64,000 bases of DNA from an uncultured Eisenbergiella sp. (GCA_947627215.1 CANQVD010000004.1:1-64000); one strand, 5' to 3'; counted from the first letter of the stretch, positions 35,121 to 44,034 are shown. Program-made: numbers and translations. Notes: a model not told the origin generated them from the letters alone.

Positions 35121-36347
35121 GTGGAAGAGGAGAAGATGCTGACGCTGGAAAAATTTGAAGAGGCGTCGGAGGTGGTCCGCAGTGTGACGCAGGAGACAAA
35201 GCTGGTGTACAGCGAGTATTTCAGCGAGCTGACCGGCGCGAAGGTGTATCTGAAGCCGGAAAACATGCAGTTCACCGGGGCTTACAAGGTGCGCGGCGCC
35301 TACTATAAGATGACCACCCTGACGGAGGAGGAACGGCAGAAGGGCGTGATTACGGCCTCCGCGGGAAACCATGCCCAGGGCGTGGCCTACGCGGCCAGGC
35401 GCTACGGCGTGAAGGCCACCATCGTCATGCCCACCACCACGCCGTTGATCAAGGTGAACCGCACCAAGGGCTATGGCGCGGAGGTGGTGCTTTACGGGGA
35501 TGTCTATGATGAAGCCTGCGCAAAGGCCTATGAGCTGGCGGAGCAGTACGGCTATACCTTCGTCCATCCCTTTGACGATCTGGCTGTTGCCACCGGGCAG
35601 GGTACCATCGCCATGGAGATCGTCAAGGAGCTTCCGCTGGTGGACTATATTTTCGTTCCCATCGGCGGCGGCGGACTGGCGGCCGGCGTGTCCACCCTGG
35701 CCAAGCTTCTGAATCCCAAGATCAAGGTCATCGGCGTGGAGCCGGCCAATGCCAACTGCATGCAGAAATCGCTGGAAAACGGGAAGGTGACGACGCTGCC
35801 CAGCGTCAGCACCATCGCCGACGGCACTGCGGTGAAGACGCCGGGCGAGAAGATCTTCCCTTATGTTCAGAAAAATCTGGACGGCATCGTTACGGTGGAG
35901 GACGCGGAGCTGGTGGTGGCTTTCCTGGATATGGTGGAAAACCACAAAATGATCGTGGAAAATTCCGGGCTTCTGGCCGCCGCAGCGCTGAAGCACATGG
36001 ATCTGAAGGGGAAAAAAGTGGTGGCCATTTTAAGCGGCGGCAACATGGATGTGATCACCATGTCTTCCGTGGTGCAGCAGGGCCTGATTCTGCGGGACCG
36101 GATTTTTACCGTGTCGGTCCTGCTGCCCGACAAGCCGGGCGAGCTCTACCGGGTATCCGGCATCGTGGCGAAGGCCAACGGAAACGTGATCCGGCTGGCG
36201 CACAATCAGTTTGTCTCCATTAATCGCAATGCGGCGGTGGAACTGCGTATCACCATGGAGGCCTTCGGCACACAGCATAAGAATGAAATTCTGAATGCGC
36301 TGCGGGAGGGCGGCTATGAGCCCAGCGTGGTGCGGACGGATATGTGA
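35121..36347 (+). CDS. ilvA: Threonine dehydratase (IlvA-type, with ACT-like domain)
   Basis: A PLP enzyme that deaminates threonine to 2-oxobutyrate. The 408 residues have the PLP lysine in FTGAYKVRGAYYK, the GGGGLAAG phosphate-binding loop and a C-terminal ACT-type regulatory domain (about 328-408, LPDKPGELYRVSGIV). The length and single ACT domain fit the short form, which may be catabolic (tdcB-like) rather than the two-ACT biosynthetic IlvA. It starts with GTG at 35121 after GGAGG; an ATG five codons on is an alternative. Confidence 0.88.
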   Translation: MEEEKMLTLEKFEEASEVVRSVTQETKLVYSEYFSELTGAKVYLKPENMQFTGAYKVRGAYYKMTTLTEEERQKGVITASAGNHAQGVAYAARRYGVKATIVMPTTTPLIKVNRTKGYGAEVVLYGDVYDEACAKAYELAEQYGYTFVHPFDDLAVATGQGTIAMEIVKELPLVDYIFVPIGGGGLAAGVSTLAKLLNPKIKVIGVEPANANCMQKSLENGKVTTLPSVSTIADGTAVKTPGEKIFPYVQKNLDGIVTVEDAELVVAFLDMVENHKMIVENSGLLAAAALKHMDLKGKKVVAILSGGNMDVITMSSVVQQGLILRDRIFTVSVLLPDKPGELYRVSGIVAKANGNVIRLAHNQFVSINRNAAVELRITMEAFGTQHKNEILNALREGGYEPSVVRTDM

Positions 36348-36522
36348 TCCCCGCCCGGCGGAGGAAGAACATCAGGCAGCGATGCAGGCGGCGATCGGCA
36401 ATGTGTCCTGCAAAAAAGGAAGACCGTTGTTGTACCGCGGCGCGGGAAAATATAGGCACTGTATCCTGTGAAAAGGAAGACCGCCATGCTGCGGGCAGCG
36501 AAAGACGAAGAAGGGGAAGAAA
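36348..36522. other. Intergenic gap with imperfect direct repeats
   Basis: No ORF. Two related segments, TCCTGCAAAAAAGGAAGACC and TCCTGTGAAAAGGAAGACC, lie about 60 bases apart. Their meaning is unknown. The M28 gene's ribosome site AAGGGGAAG is at the right end. Confidence 0.4.
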
Positions 36523-37758
36523 ATGAATCTGGAGAAAATAGACCGGATCTTTGAAGAAACCGCCTATGTCAGAACGGGCGGCAGCGGGGAAGAGTTGAAA
36601 TGCGCCGAGTACCTGATGGGCCTGTGTGCGGAAATGGGCGGCAGCGCGCATCTGGAGCTTTTCCCGGTGGAAATGGCGGATATCCATGAGGCAAAGCTGC
36701 TGGCGGACGGCAAAGAGGTCGCCTGTAAGGGCTATAAATGCGCGGGCAGCGGGACCGTGGAGGCCCCGCTCTATTATCTGCGCAATAAGGACGCCTGTTC
36801 CCTGCAGGAATGCCGGGGAAAGATCGTCATGCTGGACGGTCATCTCGGATACTGGACTTATCAGGACATTTTGGAAAACGGCGCGGTGGGCTTTATCACC
36901 TATGACGGCAACGCCAACTATGCGGACCGGGATATCGACCAGAGGGAGCTTCGCTCCTACGTCAGCGGAGGAAAGAAGATCCCGGGCGTCAATATCAACG
37001 TAAAGGACGCCATCGAGCTGATCCGGGACGGTGCACAGACGGCGAAGATCGTGCTTTCCCAGGACGAATACGGGGGAGAATCCCGCAATGTGGTGATGGA
37101 GCTGCCGGGCGATGTGGACGAGTGGATCGTGCTCACGGCCCATTATGACAGCACCTCCCTTTCCCAGGGCGCATATGACAACATGTCCGGCTGTATCGGC
37201 CTTCTGGGGATCGCGGAGCATTTTCTGAAGCATCCGCACCGCTACGGTCTTCGTTTCCTGTGGTGCGGCTCGGAGGAGCGGGGGCTGCTGGGTTCCAAGG
37301 CGTACTGTGCGCAGCATGGTGAGGAACTGAAAAAGATCGTCCTCAACATCAACCTGGATATGATCGGCTGCATCATGGGCCGGTTCATCGCCTGCTGTAC
37401 CTCGGAAGAGAAGCTGGTGCATTACATAGAATACCTTGCCAGCGAGGAGGGCTTCGGCATCGCGGCCAGGGACGGCGTCTATTCCAGCGATTCCACGCCC
37501 TTCGCGGATCAGGGGATCCCGGCGGTGTCCTTCGCCCGTGCCGTGCAGAACAACGTGGCGACGATCCACAACAGCTATGACACCCGTGCGGTGATGAAGG
37601 CCGCGCAGATGCAGAAGGATATCGATTTCATCATCACCTTCACGGATCGGATGGCCAACGCCAGACGCTGTCCCGTGGACCGGAAGATGCCGGATAAGAT
37701 GAAGGAAAAGCTGGATGTGTACCTGAACCGGAAACGGCCGCCGGAGAAGAAGGATTGA
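36523..37758 (+). CDS. M28-family zinc aminopeptidase
   Basis: A dizinc peptidase of family M28, without a signal peptide and so probably cytoplasmic. Metal ligands are visible in TAHYDSTSLSQGAYDN (His, Asp), GSEERGLLGSK (Glu-Glu), NLDMIG (Asp) and TIHNSYDT (His). An inserted PA-like domain may occupy about residues 80-190. Length is 411. Substrate unknown. The stop overlaps the -35 of the next promoter. Confidence 0.85.
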   Translation: MNLEKIDRIFEETAYVRTGGSGEELKCAEYLMGLCAEMGGSAHLELFPVEMADIHEAKLLADGKEVACKGYKCAGSGTVEAPLYYLRNKDACSLQECRGKIVMLDGHLGYWTYQDILENGAVGFITYDGNANYADRDIDQRELRSYVSGGKKIPGVNINVKDAIELIRDGAQTAKIVLSQDEYGGESRNVVMELPGDVDEWIVLTAHYDSTSLSQGAYDNMSGCIGLLGIAEHFLKHPHRYGLRFLWCGSEERGLLGSKAYCAQHGEELKKIVLNINLDMIGCIMGRFIACCTSEEKLVHYIEYLASEEGFGIAARDGVYSSDSTPFADQGIPAVSFARAVQNNVATIHNSYDTRAVMKAAQMQKDIDFIITFTDRMANARRCPVDRKMPDKMKEKLDVYLNRKRPPEKKD

Positions 37759-37783
37759 TATAAATTCAGGGAATCATTATATT
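37755..37783 (+). promoter_or_regulatory. Promoter of the DUF3791/DUF3990 cassette
   Basis: TTGATA (37755-37760) and TATATT (37778-37783), 17-base spacer, starting inside the stop codon of the M28 gene. It makes the three-gene cassette an independent unit. Confidence 0.75.
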
Positions 37784-37818
37784 AAAGATGGAGATGAATC
37801 AAAAAGAGGTATACAGGA

Positions 37819-38052
37819 ATGAGTGAGAAATCTGAGATTGTTTTTATGCAGGTACGATTGATCCGTCTTGCCTCAGAGGAGTGGGATATATCCGTTCAAA
37901 AAGCAGCCGCATTGTTTGAGCGGTACGGGGTTTTTCAGTTCATAGAAGACTGTTACGCTGTTTTTCATATGGAAGGTGATCGCGCGGTGTTTGATGAGAT
38001 CAAGACTCTGTTGAGAAATAAGGGGGTGTATATAAGTGCTGCAGTTATATGA
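37819..38052 (+). CDS. DUF3791 protein, first gene of a putative toxin-antitoxin-like cassette
   Basis: A 77-residue helical protein matching the DUF3791 pattern: VRLIRLASEEWDISVQKAA, then LFERYGVFQFIEDCYAVFH and LLRNKGVYI. Such proteins are commonly found next to DUF3990 genes in gut Clostridia. The small size, position and overlap of 17 bases with the next gene suggest an antitoxin or adaptor that pairs with it; that role is inference. The base composition is lower in GC than its neighbours. Confidence 0.7.
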   Translation: MSEKSEIVFMQVRLIRLASEEWDISVQKAAALFERYGVFQFIEDCYAVFHMEGDRAVFDEIKTLLRNKGVYISAAVI

Positions 38053-38602
38053 CGGTATGCCCCTTTATCATGGGAGTTATTGTGAAGTGAAGGAACCGGA
38101 TCTGGCGAAGTGCGCTGATTTTAAAGACTTTGGGAAAGGATTTTATCTGACGTCCTCTGAAGAGCAGGCGAAGGATTTTATCAACACATCGCTGAAGAAA
38201 GCGAAAGCGCAGGGGATCATTGACGGGGAGCAGGCATATGGCGTGATCTCTTCTTTTGTTTATCATCCGGTTCGCGGGACAGCGGAATATGTCTATCGTG
38301 ATGCGGATGCCGCGTGGCTGCATTGTGTGGTCGGGCACAGAAAAGCGAATACGTTTCCCGATGTTGTTGAGAAAATGAAGAAATATGATGTGATAGCCGG
38401 GAAGATCGCGAATGATGCGACGAATGTTACGATCCTGGCTTATTTGGTCGGCGTTTACGGAACAGTTGGAAGCGAAGAGGCGGATCGTTTGTGTATAGGT
38501 CGGTTAATCCCGGAACGTTTAAAGGATCAGTTTTGTTTCAGATCAGAGAGAGGACTGCAGTGCCTGTCATTTGAGGGAAGTGAGCGGATATGGAAAAACT
38601 AG
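38036..38602 (+). CDS. DUF3990 protein, ADP-ribosyltransferase-like
   Basis: A 188-residue protein of the DUF3990 group, related by fold to ADP-ribosyltransferases. The N-terminal LYHGSYCEVKEPDL and FGKGFYLTSSEEQAKDF resemble the NAD-binding His and Tyr motifs of the H-Y-E type. The third catalytic position cannot be assigned with certainty. No signal peptide. It starts with GTG at 38036 after AGGGGG and overlaps genes on both sides, so all three are co-translated. Likely an NAD-using toxin or modifier; no target is known to me. Confidence 0.7.
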   Translation: MLQLYDGMPLYHGSYCEVKEPDLAKCADFKDFGKGFYLTSSEEQAKDFINTSLKKAKAQGIIDGEQAYGVISSFVYHPVRGTAEYVYRDADAAWLHCVVGHRKANTFPDVVEKMKKYDVIAGKIANDATNVTILAYLVGVYGTVGSEEADRLCIGRLIPERLKDQFCFRSERGLQCLSFEGSERIWKN

Positions 38603-38868
38603 GGGATGTCACGGAGGAACAGGTAAAATTTGCGGTAGATGCCCTGATCACATTGGTAGTTGAGGAATTGACCCGGGATTCCGCGTTTGCGCCGTCTGAA
38701 GTCCTGAAGGATTTTCTGACGTCAAAAACTGGCGCCCTGCTGTACGATGAATCTTCAAAGCTCTGGTGGACCGGACCGTCTTATATCGCGGATATGTACA
38801 GGAAGGAATGTAAAGAAAGCGCAGCGGCAGCAGTGGGATCCGGGCCGGCGGAGCAGTCCGCGAAGTAA
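38590..38868 (+). CDS. Third gene of the cassette, unknown
   Basis: A 92-residue acidic protein I do not recognise. It is mostly helical (VKFAVDALITLVVEELTRDS), followed by KTGALLYDESSKLWWTGPSYIADMY and an Ala/Gly tail. It overlaps the DUF3990 gene by 13 bases, which implies coupled translation and stoichiometric need. It could be a second antitoxin or an adaptor that recognises a target. The gene stands or falls with the cassette. Confidence 0.6.
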   Translation: MEKLGDVTEEQVKFAVDALITLVVEELTRDSAFAPSEVLKDFLTSKTGALLYDESSKLWWTGPSYIADMYRKECKESAAAAVGSGPAEQSAK

Positions 38869-38916
38869 AGGCTGATAAAAACCTATATTTTTTTTGTGGC
38901 TGTAAAGCGAAAACCC

Positions 38917-38945
38917 TTGACACCGCCCCCGAAATCATGTATCAT
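38917..38945 (+). promoter_or_regulatory. Promoter of ylxM-ffh
   Basis: TTGACA (38917-38922) and TATCAT (38940-38945), 17-base spacer, 22 bases before ylxM. Confidence 0.85.
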
Positions 38946-38967
38946 ACCCAAAGTGAGGTGTTTCGCC

Positions 38968-39282
38968 ATGGAGAGAATCGTAGAGCAGGGGCTGCTGTAT
39001 GACTTTTATGGGGAGCTTCTGACAGGGCATCAGCGGCAGATCTATGAGGATGTGGTCCTGAACGACCTGTCCTTAAGCGAGATCGCGCAGGAGCAGGGCA
39101 TCAGCCGCCAGGGCGTGCACGATCTGATCCGGCGCTGCGACAGGACGCTGCAGGCGTATGAGAGCAAGCTGCACCTGATCGAGAAGTTCGGGCGGGTGAA
39201 GGATACGGTGGCGCAGATCGAGAGCCGCAGTTCGGAAGAAGAGGTGCGGCGGCTGGCGCGGCAGATCCTGGAGGAGCTGTGA
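38968..39282 (+). CDS. ylxM: SRP-associated DNA-binding-like protein YlxM
   Basis: A 104-residue helix-turn-helix protein of the UPF0122 family (sigma-70 region 4-like), whose homologue in Streptococcus assists SRP. The motif LSLSEIAQEQGISRQGVHDLIRRC is the recognition helix region. It is the gene before ffh, the usual place. The ATG at 38968 comes from the conserved start MERIVEQGLLYDFYGELL. Confidence 0.92.
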   Translation: MERIVEQGLLYDFYGELLTGHQRQIYEDVVLNDLSLSEIAQEQGISRQGVHDLIRRCDRTLQAYESKLHLIEKFGRVKDTVAQIESRSSEEEVRRLARQILEEL

Positions 39283-39409
39283 ACATCGCCGGAGCCGGAC
39301 GGATGGGGCAACCGGCGGAGTCTTGAAATCGGCCGGAGCAGAATGGTGAGGCGCCTGGCGGGGCAGGGCGTGGGCGGCATCGGACGCCGCATGACACGGG
39401 AGCGGATGG

Positions 39410-40762
39410 ATGGCATTTGAGAGCTTAACGGACAAACTGCAGAATGTATTTAAGAATTTGCGGAGCAAAGGCCGTCTGACGGAAAGCGATGTGAAGGCTG
39501 CCCTGAAGGAAGTGAAGATGGCGCTGCTGGAGGCGGATGTCAACTTCAAGGTGGTGAAGCAGTTCATAAAGTCCGTGGAGGAACGGGCCGTAGGGCAGGA
39601 TGTGATGAACGGCCTCAATCCGGGGCAGATGGTCATCAAGATCGTCAACGAGGAAATGACGGCCCTGATGGGTTCCGAGACTACGGAGATCGCGCTGCAG
39701 CCGGGCAAGGCCATGACGGTGATCATGATGTGCGGCCTTCAGGGCGCAGGCAAGACCACCGCGGCGGCCAAGCTGGCGGGCAAGTTCAGGTTAAAAGGGA
39801 AAAAGGTGCTACTGGTGGCCTGCGATGTGTACCGTCCGGCGGCCATCGAGCAACTGCAGATAAACGGCGGGAAACAGCAGGTGGAGGTGTTCTCCATGGG
39901 GACCGGCCACAAGCCTGTGAATATCGCGAAGGCGGCGGTGGAGCATGCCGAAAGGAATGGCCACAACATCGTGATCCTGGATACGGCGGGCCGCCTGCAC
40001 ATCGATGCGGAAATGATGGCGGAGCTGCAGGAGATCAGGAGCGCGGTAGATGTTCATCAGTCCCTGCTGGTGGTGGACGCCATGACCGGTCAGGACGCGG
40101 TCAATGTGGCGAAGGAGTTCGACGAGAAGGTGGGCGTGGACGGCGTCATCCTTTCCAAGATGGACGGCGACACCAGAGGCGGCGCGGCGCTTTCCATCAA
40201 GGCGGTGACCGGCAAGCCGATCCTGTATGTCGGCATGGGGGAGAAGCTCTCCGATCTGGAGCAGTTCTATCCGGACCGCATGGCAAGCCGTATCCTGGGC
40301 ATGGGCGATGTGCTCACCCTGATCGACAAGGTCTCTGCCAGCATCGACATCGATACGGACAAAGAAAAAGAAATGGCCTCCAGAATGAAAAAGGGAAAGT
40401 TCGATTTTGAGGACTATCTGGAGAGCATGAAGCAGATGCGCAAAATGGGCGGCCTGTCAGGGATTCTGGGGATGCTGCCGGGAATGGGCACAAAAATGGG
40501 CGATCTGGAGTCAGTGATCGATGAGAAACAGCTCGCCCGGATGGAGGCCATCGTTCTGAGCATGACCCCTCAGGAGAGGCGCAATCCGAAGCTGCTGAAT
40601 CCCAGCCGCAAGCACCGCATCGCGCGGGGGGCCGGCGTGGATATCAGCCTGGTGAACCGTTTTATCAAGCAGTTCGAGCAGAGCCAGAAGATGATGAAGC
40701 AGCTTCCCGGTATGATGGGGGGCAGAGGCGGAAGAAAAGGCAAGTTCAGACTTCCTTTCTGA
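39410..40762 (+). CDS. ffh: Signal recognition particle protein Ffh
   Basis: The SRP54 GTPase that binds signal sequences and SRP RNA. The 450 residues show the N domain, the G domain (GLQGAGKTTAAAKLA, DTAGRLHIDAEMM, KMDGDTRGG) and the methionine-rich M domain (about 305-440, MKQMRKMGGLSGILGMLPGM). It ends in a basic GGRGGRKGKFRLPF tail. rpsP follows after 72 bases. Confidence 0.98.
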   Translation: MAFESLTDKLQNVFKNLRSKGRLTESDVKAALKEVKMALLEADVNFKVVKQFIKSVEERAVGQDVMNGLNPGQMVIKIVNEEMTALMGSETTEIALQPGKAMTVIMMCGLQGAGKTTAAAKLAGKFRLKGKKVLLVACDVYRPAAIEQLQINGGKQQVEVFSMGTGHKPVNIAKAAVEHAERNGHNIVILDTAGRLHIDAEMMAELQEIRSAVDVHQSLLVVDAMTGQDAVNVAKEFDEKVGVDGVILSKMDGDTRGGAALSIKAVTGKPILYVGMGEKLSDLEQFYPDRMASRILGMGDVLTLIDKVSASIDIDTDKEKEMASRMKKGKFDFEDYLESMKQMRKMGGLSGILGMLPGMGTKMGDLESVIDEKQLARMEAIVLSMTPQERRNPKLLNPSRKHRIARGAGVDISLVNRFIKQFEQSQKMMKQLPGMMGGRGGRKGKFRLPF

Positions 40763-40834
40763 TAAATCGCGCGACATGCGCGGCAAACAATCATTTTGCG
40801 GCAAAAGGACCGCACAAAAATCGGAGGTAGAAAA

Positions 40835-41080
40835 ATGGCAGTCAAAATCAGATTGAAGAGAATGGGATACAAAAAGCATCCGGTTTACCGCATTATCGTT
40901 GCGGATTCCAGATCTCCCAGAGACGGGCGCTTTATCGAGGAGATCGGCAGCTACGATCCCAACACCAATCCCAGCACCGTCAAGGTCAATGAGGAGCTGG
41001 CGAAGAAATGGCTTTCCAACGGCGCACAGCCCACGGACGTGGTCAGCAGGCTTTTCAAATATGCCGGAATCGGGAAATAA
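40835..41080 (+). CDS. rpsP: 30S ribosomal protein S16
   Basis: An 81-residue S16 with the N-terminal [19 protein letters not shown] and [18 protein letters not shown]. The ATG at 40835 follows GGAGG. It lies in the usual ffh-rpsP-khpA-rimM-trmD order. Confidence 0.98.
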   Translation: MAVKIRLKRMGYKKHPVYRIIVADSRSPRDGRFIEEIGSYDPNTNPSTVKVNEELAKKWLSNGAQPTDVVSRLFKYAGIGK

Positions 41081-41151
41081 GGTTTGAGCTGATCGGAAAG
41101 GCCGTCTTCTGGCGGAACAGCGGGGCGGCGGAAGAGCTTTGGAGGTAGAGT

Positions 41152-41382
41152 ATGAAAGAACTGGTAGAAGTGATCGCGAAGGCGCTTGTTGACAATCCGG
41201 ACGAGGTTGTCGTGACCGAGAAGGAAAGCGGAAAAAATCTGACGATCGAGCTTCATGTCGCTCCCTCTGATATGGGCAAGGTGATCGGAAAGCAGGGCCG
41301 TATCGCGAAGGCGATCCGCACTGTGGTAAAGGCAGCGGCGATGGATGACAACAGCATGAGAGTGGATGTGGATATCATCTGA
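41152..41382 (+). CDS. khpA: KH-domain RNA-binding protein KhpA
   Basis: A 76-residue single KH domain with the GXXG-type loop in GKVIGKQGRIAKAI. KhpA pairs with KhpB in many Gram-positives and affects cell division and RNA. The ATG at 41152 follows GGAGG. A terminator-like hairpin lies just after the gene. Confidence 0.94.
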   Translation: MKELVEVIAKALVDNPDEVVVTEKESGKNLTIELHVAPSDMGKVIGKQGRIAKAIRTVVKAAAMDDNSMRVDVDII

Positions 41383-41389
41383 CCGGCAG

Positions 41390-41416
41390 GGCGTTCACAG
41401 TGGTGAGCGCCTTTTT
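41390..41416 (+). terminator. Terminator-like hairpin between khpA and rimM
   Basis: GGCGTTCAC (41390-41398) pairs with GTGAGCGCC (41403-41411), one G-U, 4-base loop, then TTTTT. No promoter is evident before rimM, so it may attenuate rather than stop the operon. Confidence 0.75.
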
Positions 41417-41479
41417 CTTCCTGCGCAAAGGGCTGTCCGTTCGCCTTCTTGCGGGTCGAAAAAAAAGAAAGGAAATGGC

Positions 41480-41989
41480 ATGGAAAGCAGATTGCAGGTC
41501 GGCGTCGTCTCCACGACGCACGGGCTGAAGGGAGAGGTAAAGGTTTTTCCTACCACGGATGATCCGGCCCGTTTCAGGAAGCTGAAAACGGTTCTCCTGG
41601 ATACCGGCCGGGGAGATCTGTCGCTGGAAGTGGAGGGCGTGAAGTTCTTCAAGCAGATGGTGATCCTCAAGTTCAGAGGGCTGGACGATATCAGCCAGGT
41701 GGAGCGGTTTCGCGGCCGCGGGCTTTTTGTTCCCCGCAGCGACGCGGTGAAGCTGAAAAAGGACGAGTATTTCATCGCGGATCTGATGGGGCTTAAGGTC
41801 CTGGATGAGGATGGGAGCGAGCTGGGCGTTTTACAGGAGGTCATCGAAACCGGCGCCAATGACGTTTACCAGATTCAGATGACGGACGGGCGGGAGCTGC
41901 TGCTGCCGGCCATCCGGCAATGCGTGCTGGAGGTGGACGTGGAGGCCGGCTTCATGCGGGTGCATGTGCTGGACGGGCTGCTGGACTGA
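41480..41989 (+). CDS. rimM: 16S rRNA processing protein RimM
   Basis: RimM helps mature the 30S head and binds S19. The 169 residues hold the N-terminal RimM domain (VGVVSTTHGLKGEVKVF) and a C-terminal PRC-barrel (about 95-169, DLMGLKVLDEDGSELG). The ATG at 41480 was chosen from homology; the frame is open upstream across the hairpin. Confidence 0.95.
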   Translation: MESRLQVGVVSTTHGLKGEVKVFPTTDDPARFRKLKTVLLDTGRGDLSLEVEGVKFFKQMVILKFRGLDDISQVERFRGRGLFVPRSDAVKLKKDEYFIADLMGLKVLDEDGSELGVLQEVIETGANDVYQIQMTDGRELLLPAIRQCVLEVDVEAGFMRVHVLDGLLD

Positions 41990-42071
41990 GGAGGCGCCGG
42001 CAGGGGTGTCGGGCGCACCGGAGCGCCTGTCCGCAAAGCGGTGCAGATCTGATGGCGGGGAGAGGACGAGA

Positions 42072-43520
42072 ATGCGGTTTCATATTTTGACGCTGTTTCC
42101 GGAGATGGTTTTGCAGGGGCTCTCGACCAGCATTCTGGGCCGGGCCCGTGAAAAGGGACTCCTGTCCTTTGATGCGGTGAATATCCGGGATTTCACGCAG
42201 GACAAACATGGCAGGGTGGACGACTATCCCTATGGCGGCGGCGCCGGGATGCTGATGCAGGCCCAGCCCGTCTATGACGCATGGCGCTCTGCGGTTTCCG
42301 GATGTGCATCGGACCGTCCTGTACGCGTGATCTATCTGACGCCTCAGGGAAAAGTGTTCGATCAGAAGCTGGCCCGGGAACTGGCGCAGGAGGAAGAGCT
42401 GGTCTTCGTGTGCGGCCATTATGAGGGCGTGGATGAACGGGTGCTGGAGGAGATCGTGACGGACCGGGTCTCCATCGGGGATTATGTGCTCACGGGAGGA
42501 GAGCTGGCCGCCATGGTCATGATCGATGCCATCTCCCGCATGGTGCCCGGCGTACTGAACAACGGGGAATCCGGAGAGACGGAATCCTTCCATGAGAACC
42601 TGCTGGAATATCCCCAGTATACCAGACCGGAGCTCTGGCGCGGCAGAAGGGTTCCTCCCGTGCTCCTGAGCGGGGACCACGCGAAGGTGGACGCATGGCG
42701 GCTGGAGCAGTCCGTAGAACGGACGAAGCGGTGGCGGCCCGATCTGTATGAGGGGTATGATCTGCCCGGACGGGCGCTCGCCTATCTTCTGCGGGACCGG
42801 CTGTTCCATATGGATATGATCGAGGATATCCGCCGCGGGCAGGCTGAGGTGCTGACCGTGCGGGAGGACGGCGTGATCATCAGGGACGTGCCGACGGGCA
42901 TTTGCATGATCACGGCGGAGACGAAGGACGCCGGGGAACGACTGCTGTCATGCGTCGGGACGGAGACGGAGGTGTTCGCCTGCCATCAGGATTTTGTGAT
43001 GGAGAGCGTGGCCGCCCGTTTTCGGAAATCCTGTGTGAACGAGTGTTTCCAGGCGGTTTATACCCGCAGACAGCCGTTTCCGGAGGAAGAGCTTTGCGGC
43101 ATCCGGCCGCTGACAGAGGCGGGTCTGGAGCCGGTCAGCGCTTACGATGACCTGTATGCGCGAAAGGAGCTGCGCGCCGCGCTGCGAGGAGGCGCTGTAT
43201 TCGGGGCCTTTGTGCCAAAGGAGAGCGTATCGCCGCAGGAGGAGGATGCCGCACTTCGTAAGGAAAGAGTTTTGCCACCGGAGCGCTGCGTCGGCCTGAT
43301 CGGGACCCATGAGGAGGGCGGCATGGGCTTTCTGCATGTGCTGGAGCCGTACCGCAGGCGGGGCATTGCCGCCGCGCTGGAGAAATTTCTGATCAACCGG
43401 ACGCTGGAAAAGGGCTGGACGCCCTACGGTCAGATCTTTCCGGAAAACGAGGCTTCGCTTCGGCTGCAGGAAAAGCTGGGGCTGAAGCTGTGCAAAAGAA
43501 GGATCTACTGGATTTCCTGA
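42072..43520 (+). CDS. trmD: tRNA (guanine-37-N1)-methyltransferase TrmD fused to a GNAT acetyltransferase
   Basis: The first about 245 of 482 residues are a complete TrmD, which methylates G37 of tRNAs with SAM. Visible motifs are YGGGAGMLMQ, CGHYEGVDERV, the trefoil-knot loop IGDYVLTGGELAAM, and the C-terminal RPELWRGRRVPPVLLSGDH. The remaining about 235 residues are an acetyltransferase-like domain: a variable half, then a GNAT core with GMGFLHVLEPYRRRGIAAAL, whose RRRGIA is the acetyl-CoA loop. The frame is continuous, and a separate GNAT start (ATG at 42807 or 42813) is less likely. TrmD is normally about 240-255 residues. Confidence 0.93.
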   Translation: MRFHILTLFPEMVLQGLSTSILGRAREKGLLSFDAVNIRDFTQDKHGRVDDYPYGGGAGMLMQAQPVYDAWRSAVSGCASDRPVRVIYLTPQGKVFDQKLARELAQEEELVFVCGHYEGVDERVLEEIVTDRVSIGDYVLTGGELAAMVMIDAISRMVPGVLNNGESGETESFHENLLEYPQYTRPELWRGRRVPPVLLSGDHAKVDAWRLEQSVERTKRWRPDLYEGYDLPGRALAYLLRDRLFHMDMIEDIRRGQAEVLTVREDGVIIRDVPTGICMITAETKDAGERLLSCVGTETEVFACHQDFVMESVAARFRKSCVNECFQAVYTRRQPFPEEELCGIRPLTEAGLEPVSAYDDLYARKELRAALRGGAVFGAFVPKESVSPQEEDAALRKERVLPPERCVGLIGTHEEGGMGFLHVLEPYRRRGIAAALEKFLINRTLEKGWTPYGQIFPENEASLRLQEKLGLKLCKRRIYWIS

Positions 43521-43547
43521 ATTTCCTGAATTTCCGGAAAAAAATTC

Positions 43548-43576
43548 TTGCCGCGGGCGGTTATTTATGGTATAGT
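43548..43576 (+). promoter_or_regulatory. Promoter of rplS
   Basis: TTGCCG (43548-43553) and TATAGT (43571-43576), 17-base spacer. The 80-base leader before the rplS ATG is long enough for an L19-type autoregulatory RNA as known in Firmicutes; I cannot confirm its fold. Confidence 0.7.
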
Positions 43577-43656
43577 ATCCATGTTGCGAAAACAGGAGAT
43601 GGTCCTCTGTTACGAATTGACGTATTAAGAACATCCGGGAAACAGGAGGAAAAGCA

Positions 43657-44004
43657 ATGAACGACATCATCAGGGAGATCGAAGCGGAACAGCTAAAGGC
43701 AGAGGTGCCGGAGTTTTCCACCGGCGATACTGTCCGCGTTTACGGGAAGATCAAGGAAGGAAACCGCGAGAGGATTCAGGTTTTTGAGGGCGTTGTACTC
43801 AAGAAGCAGGGCGGGAGCAACCGCGCCACCTTTACGGTGAGAAAGACCTCCAACGGCGTGGGCGTGGAAAAGACATGGCCCTTGCACTCCCCTAACGTTG
43901 AGAAGGTGGAAGTGGTCCGCAGGGGCAAGGTCAGGAGAGCGAAGCTGTACTATCTGCGCCAGAGGGTCGGCAAGGCCGCGAAGGTAAAGGAAGTCGGAAG
44001 ATAA
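43657..44004 (+). CDS. rplS: 50S ribosomal protein L19
   Basis: A 115-residue L19 with [31 protein letters not shown] and [13 protein letters not shown], all conserved. The ATG at 43657 follows GGAGG. A terminator after it separates it from lepB. Confidence 0.98.
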   Translation: MNDIIREIEAEQLKAEVPEFSTGDTVRVYGKIKEGNRERIQVFEGVVLKKQGGSNRATFTVRKTSNGVGVEKTWPLHSPNVEKVEVVRRGKVRRAKLYYLRQRVGKAAKVKEVGR

Positions 44005-44034
44005 TTTCCTGCTGCAGGATGATGCAGAGCAAAG

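Noticed and set aside
37819-38868. Considered a phage-defence island
   Set aside because: Only three small genes, with no other defence gene in reach; a toxin-antitoxin-like cassette is the more modest reading.
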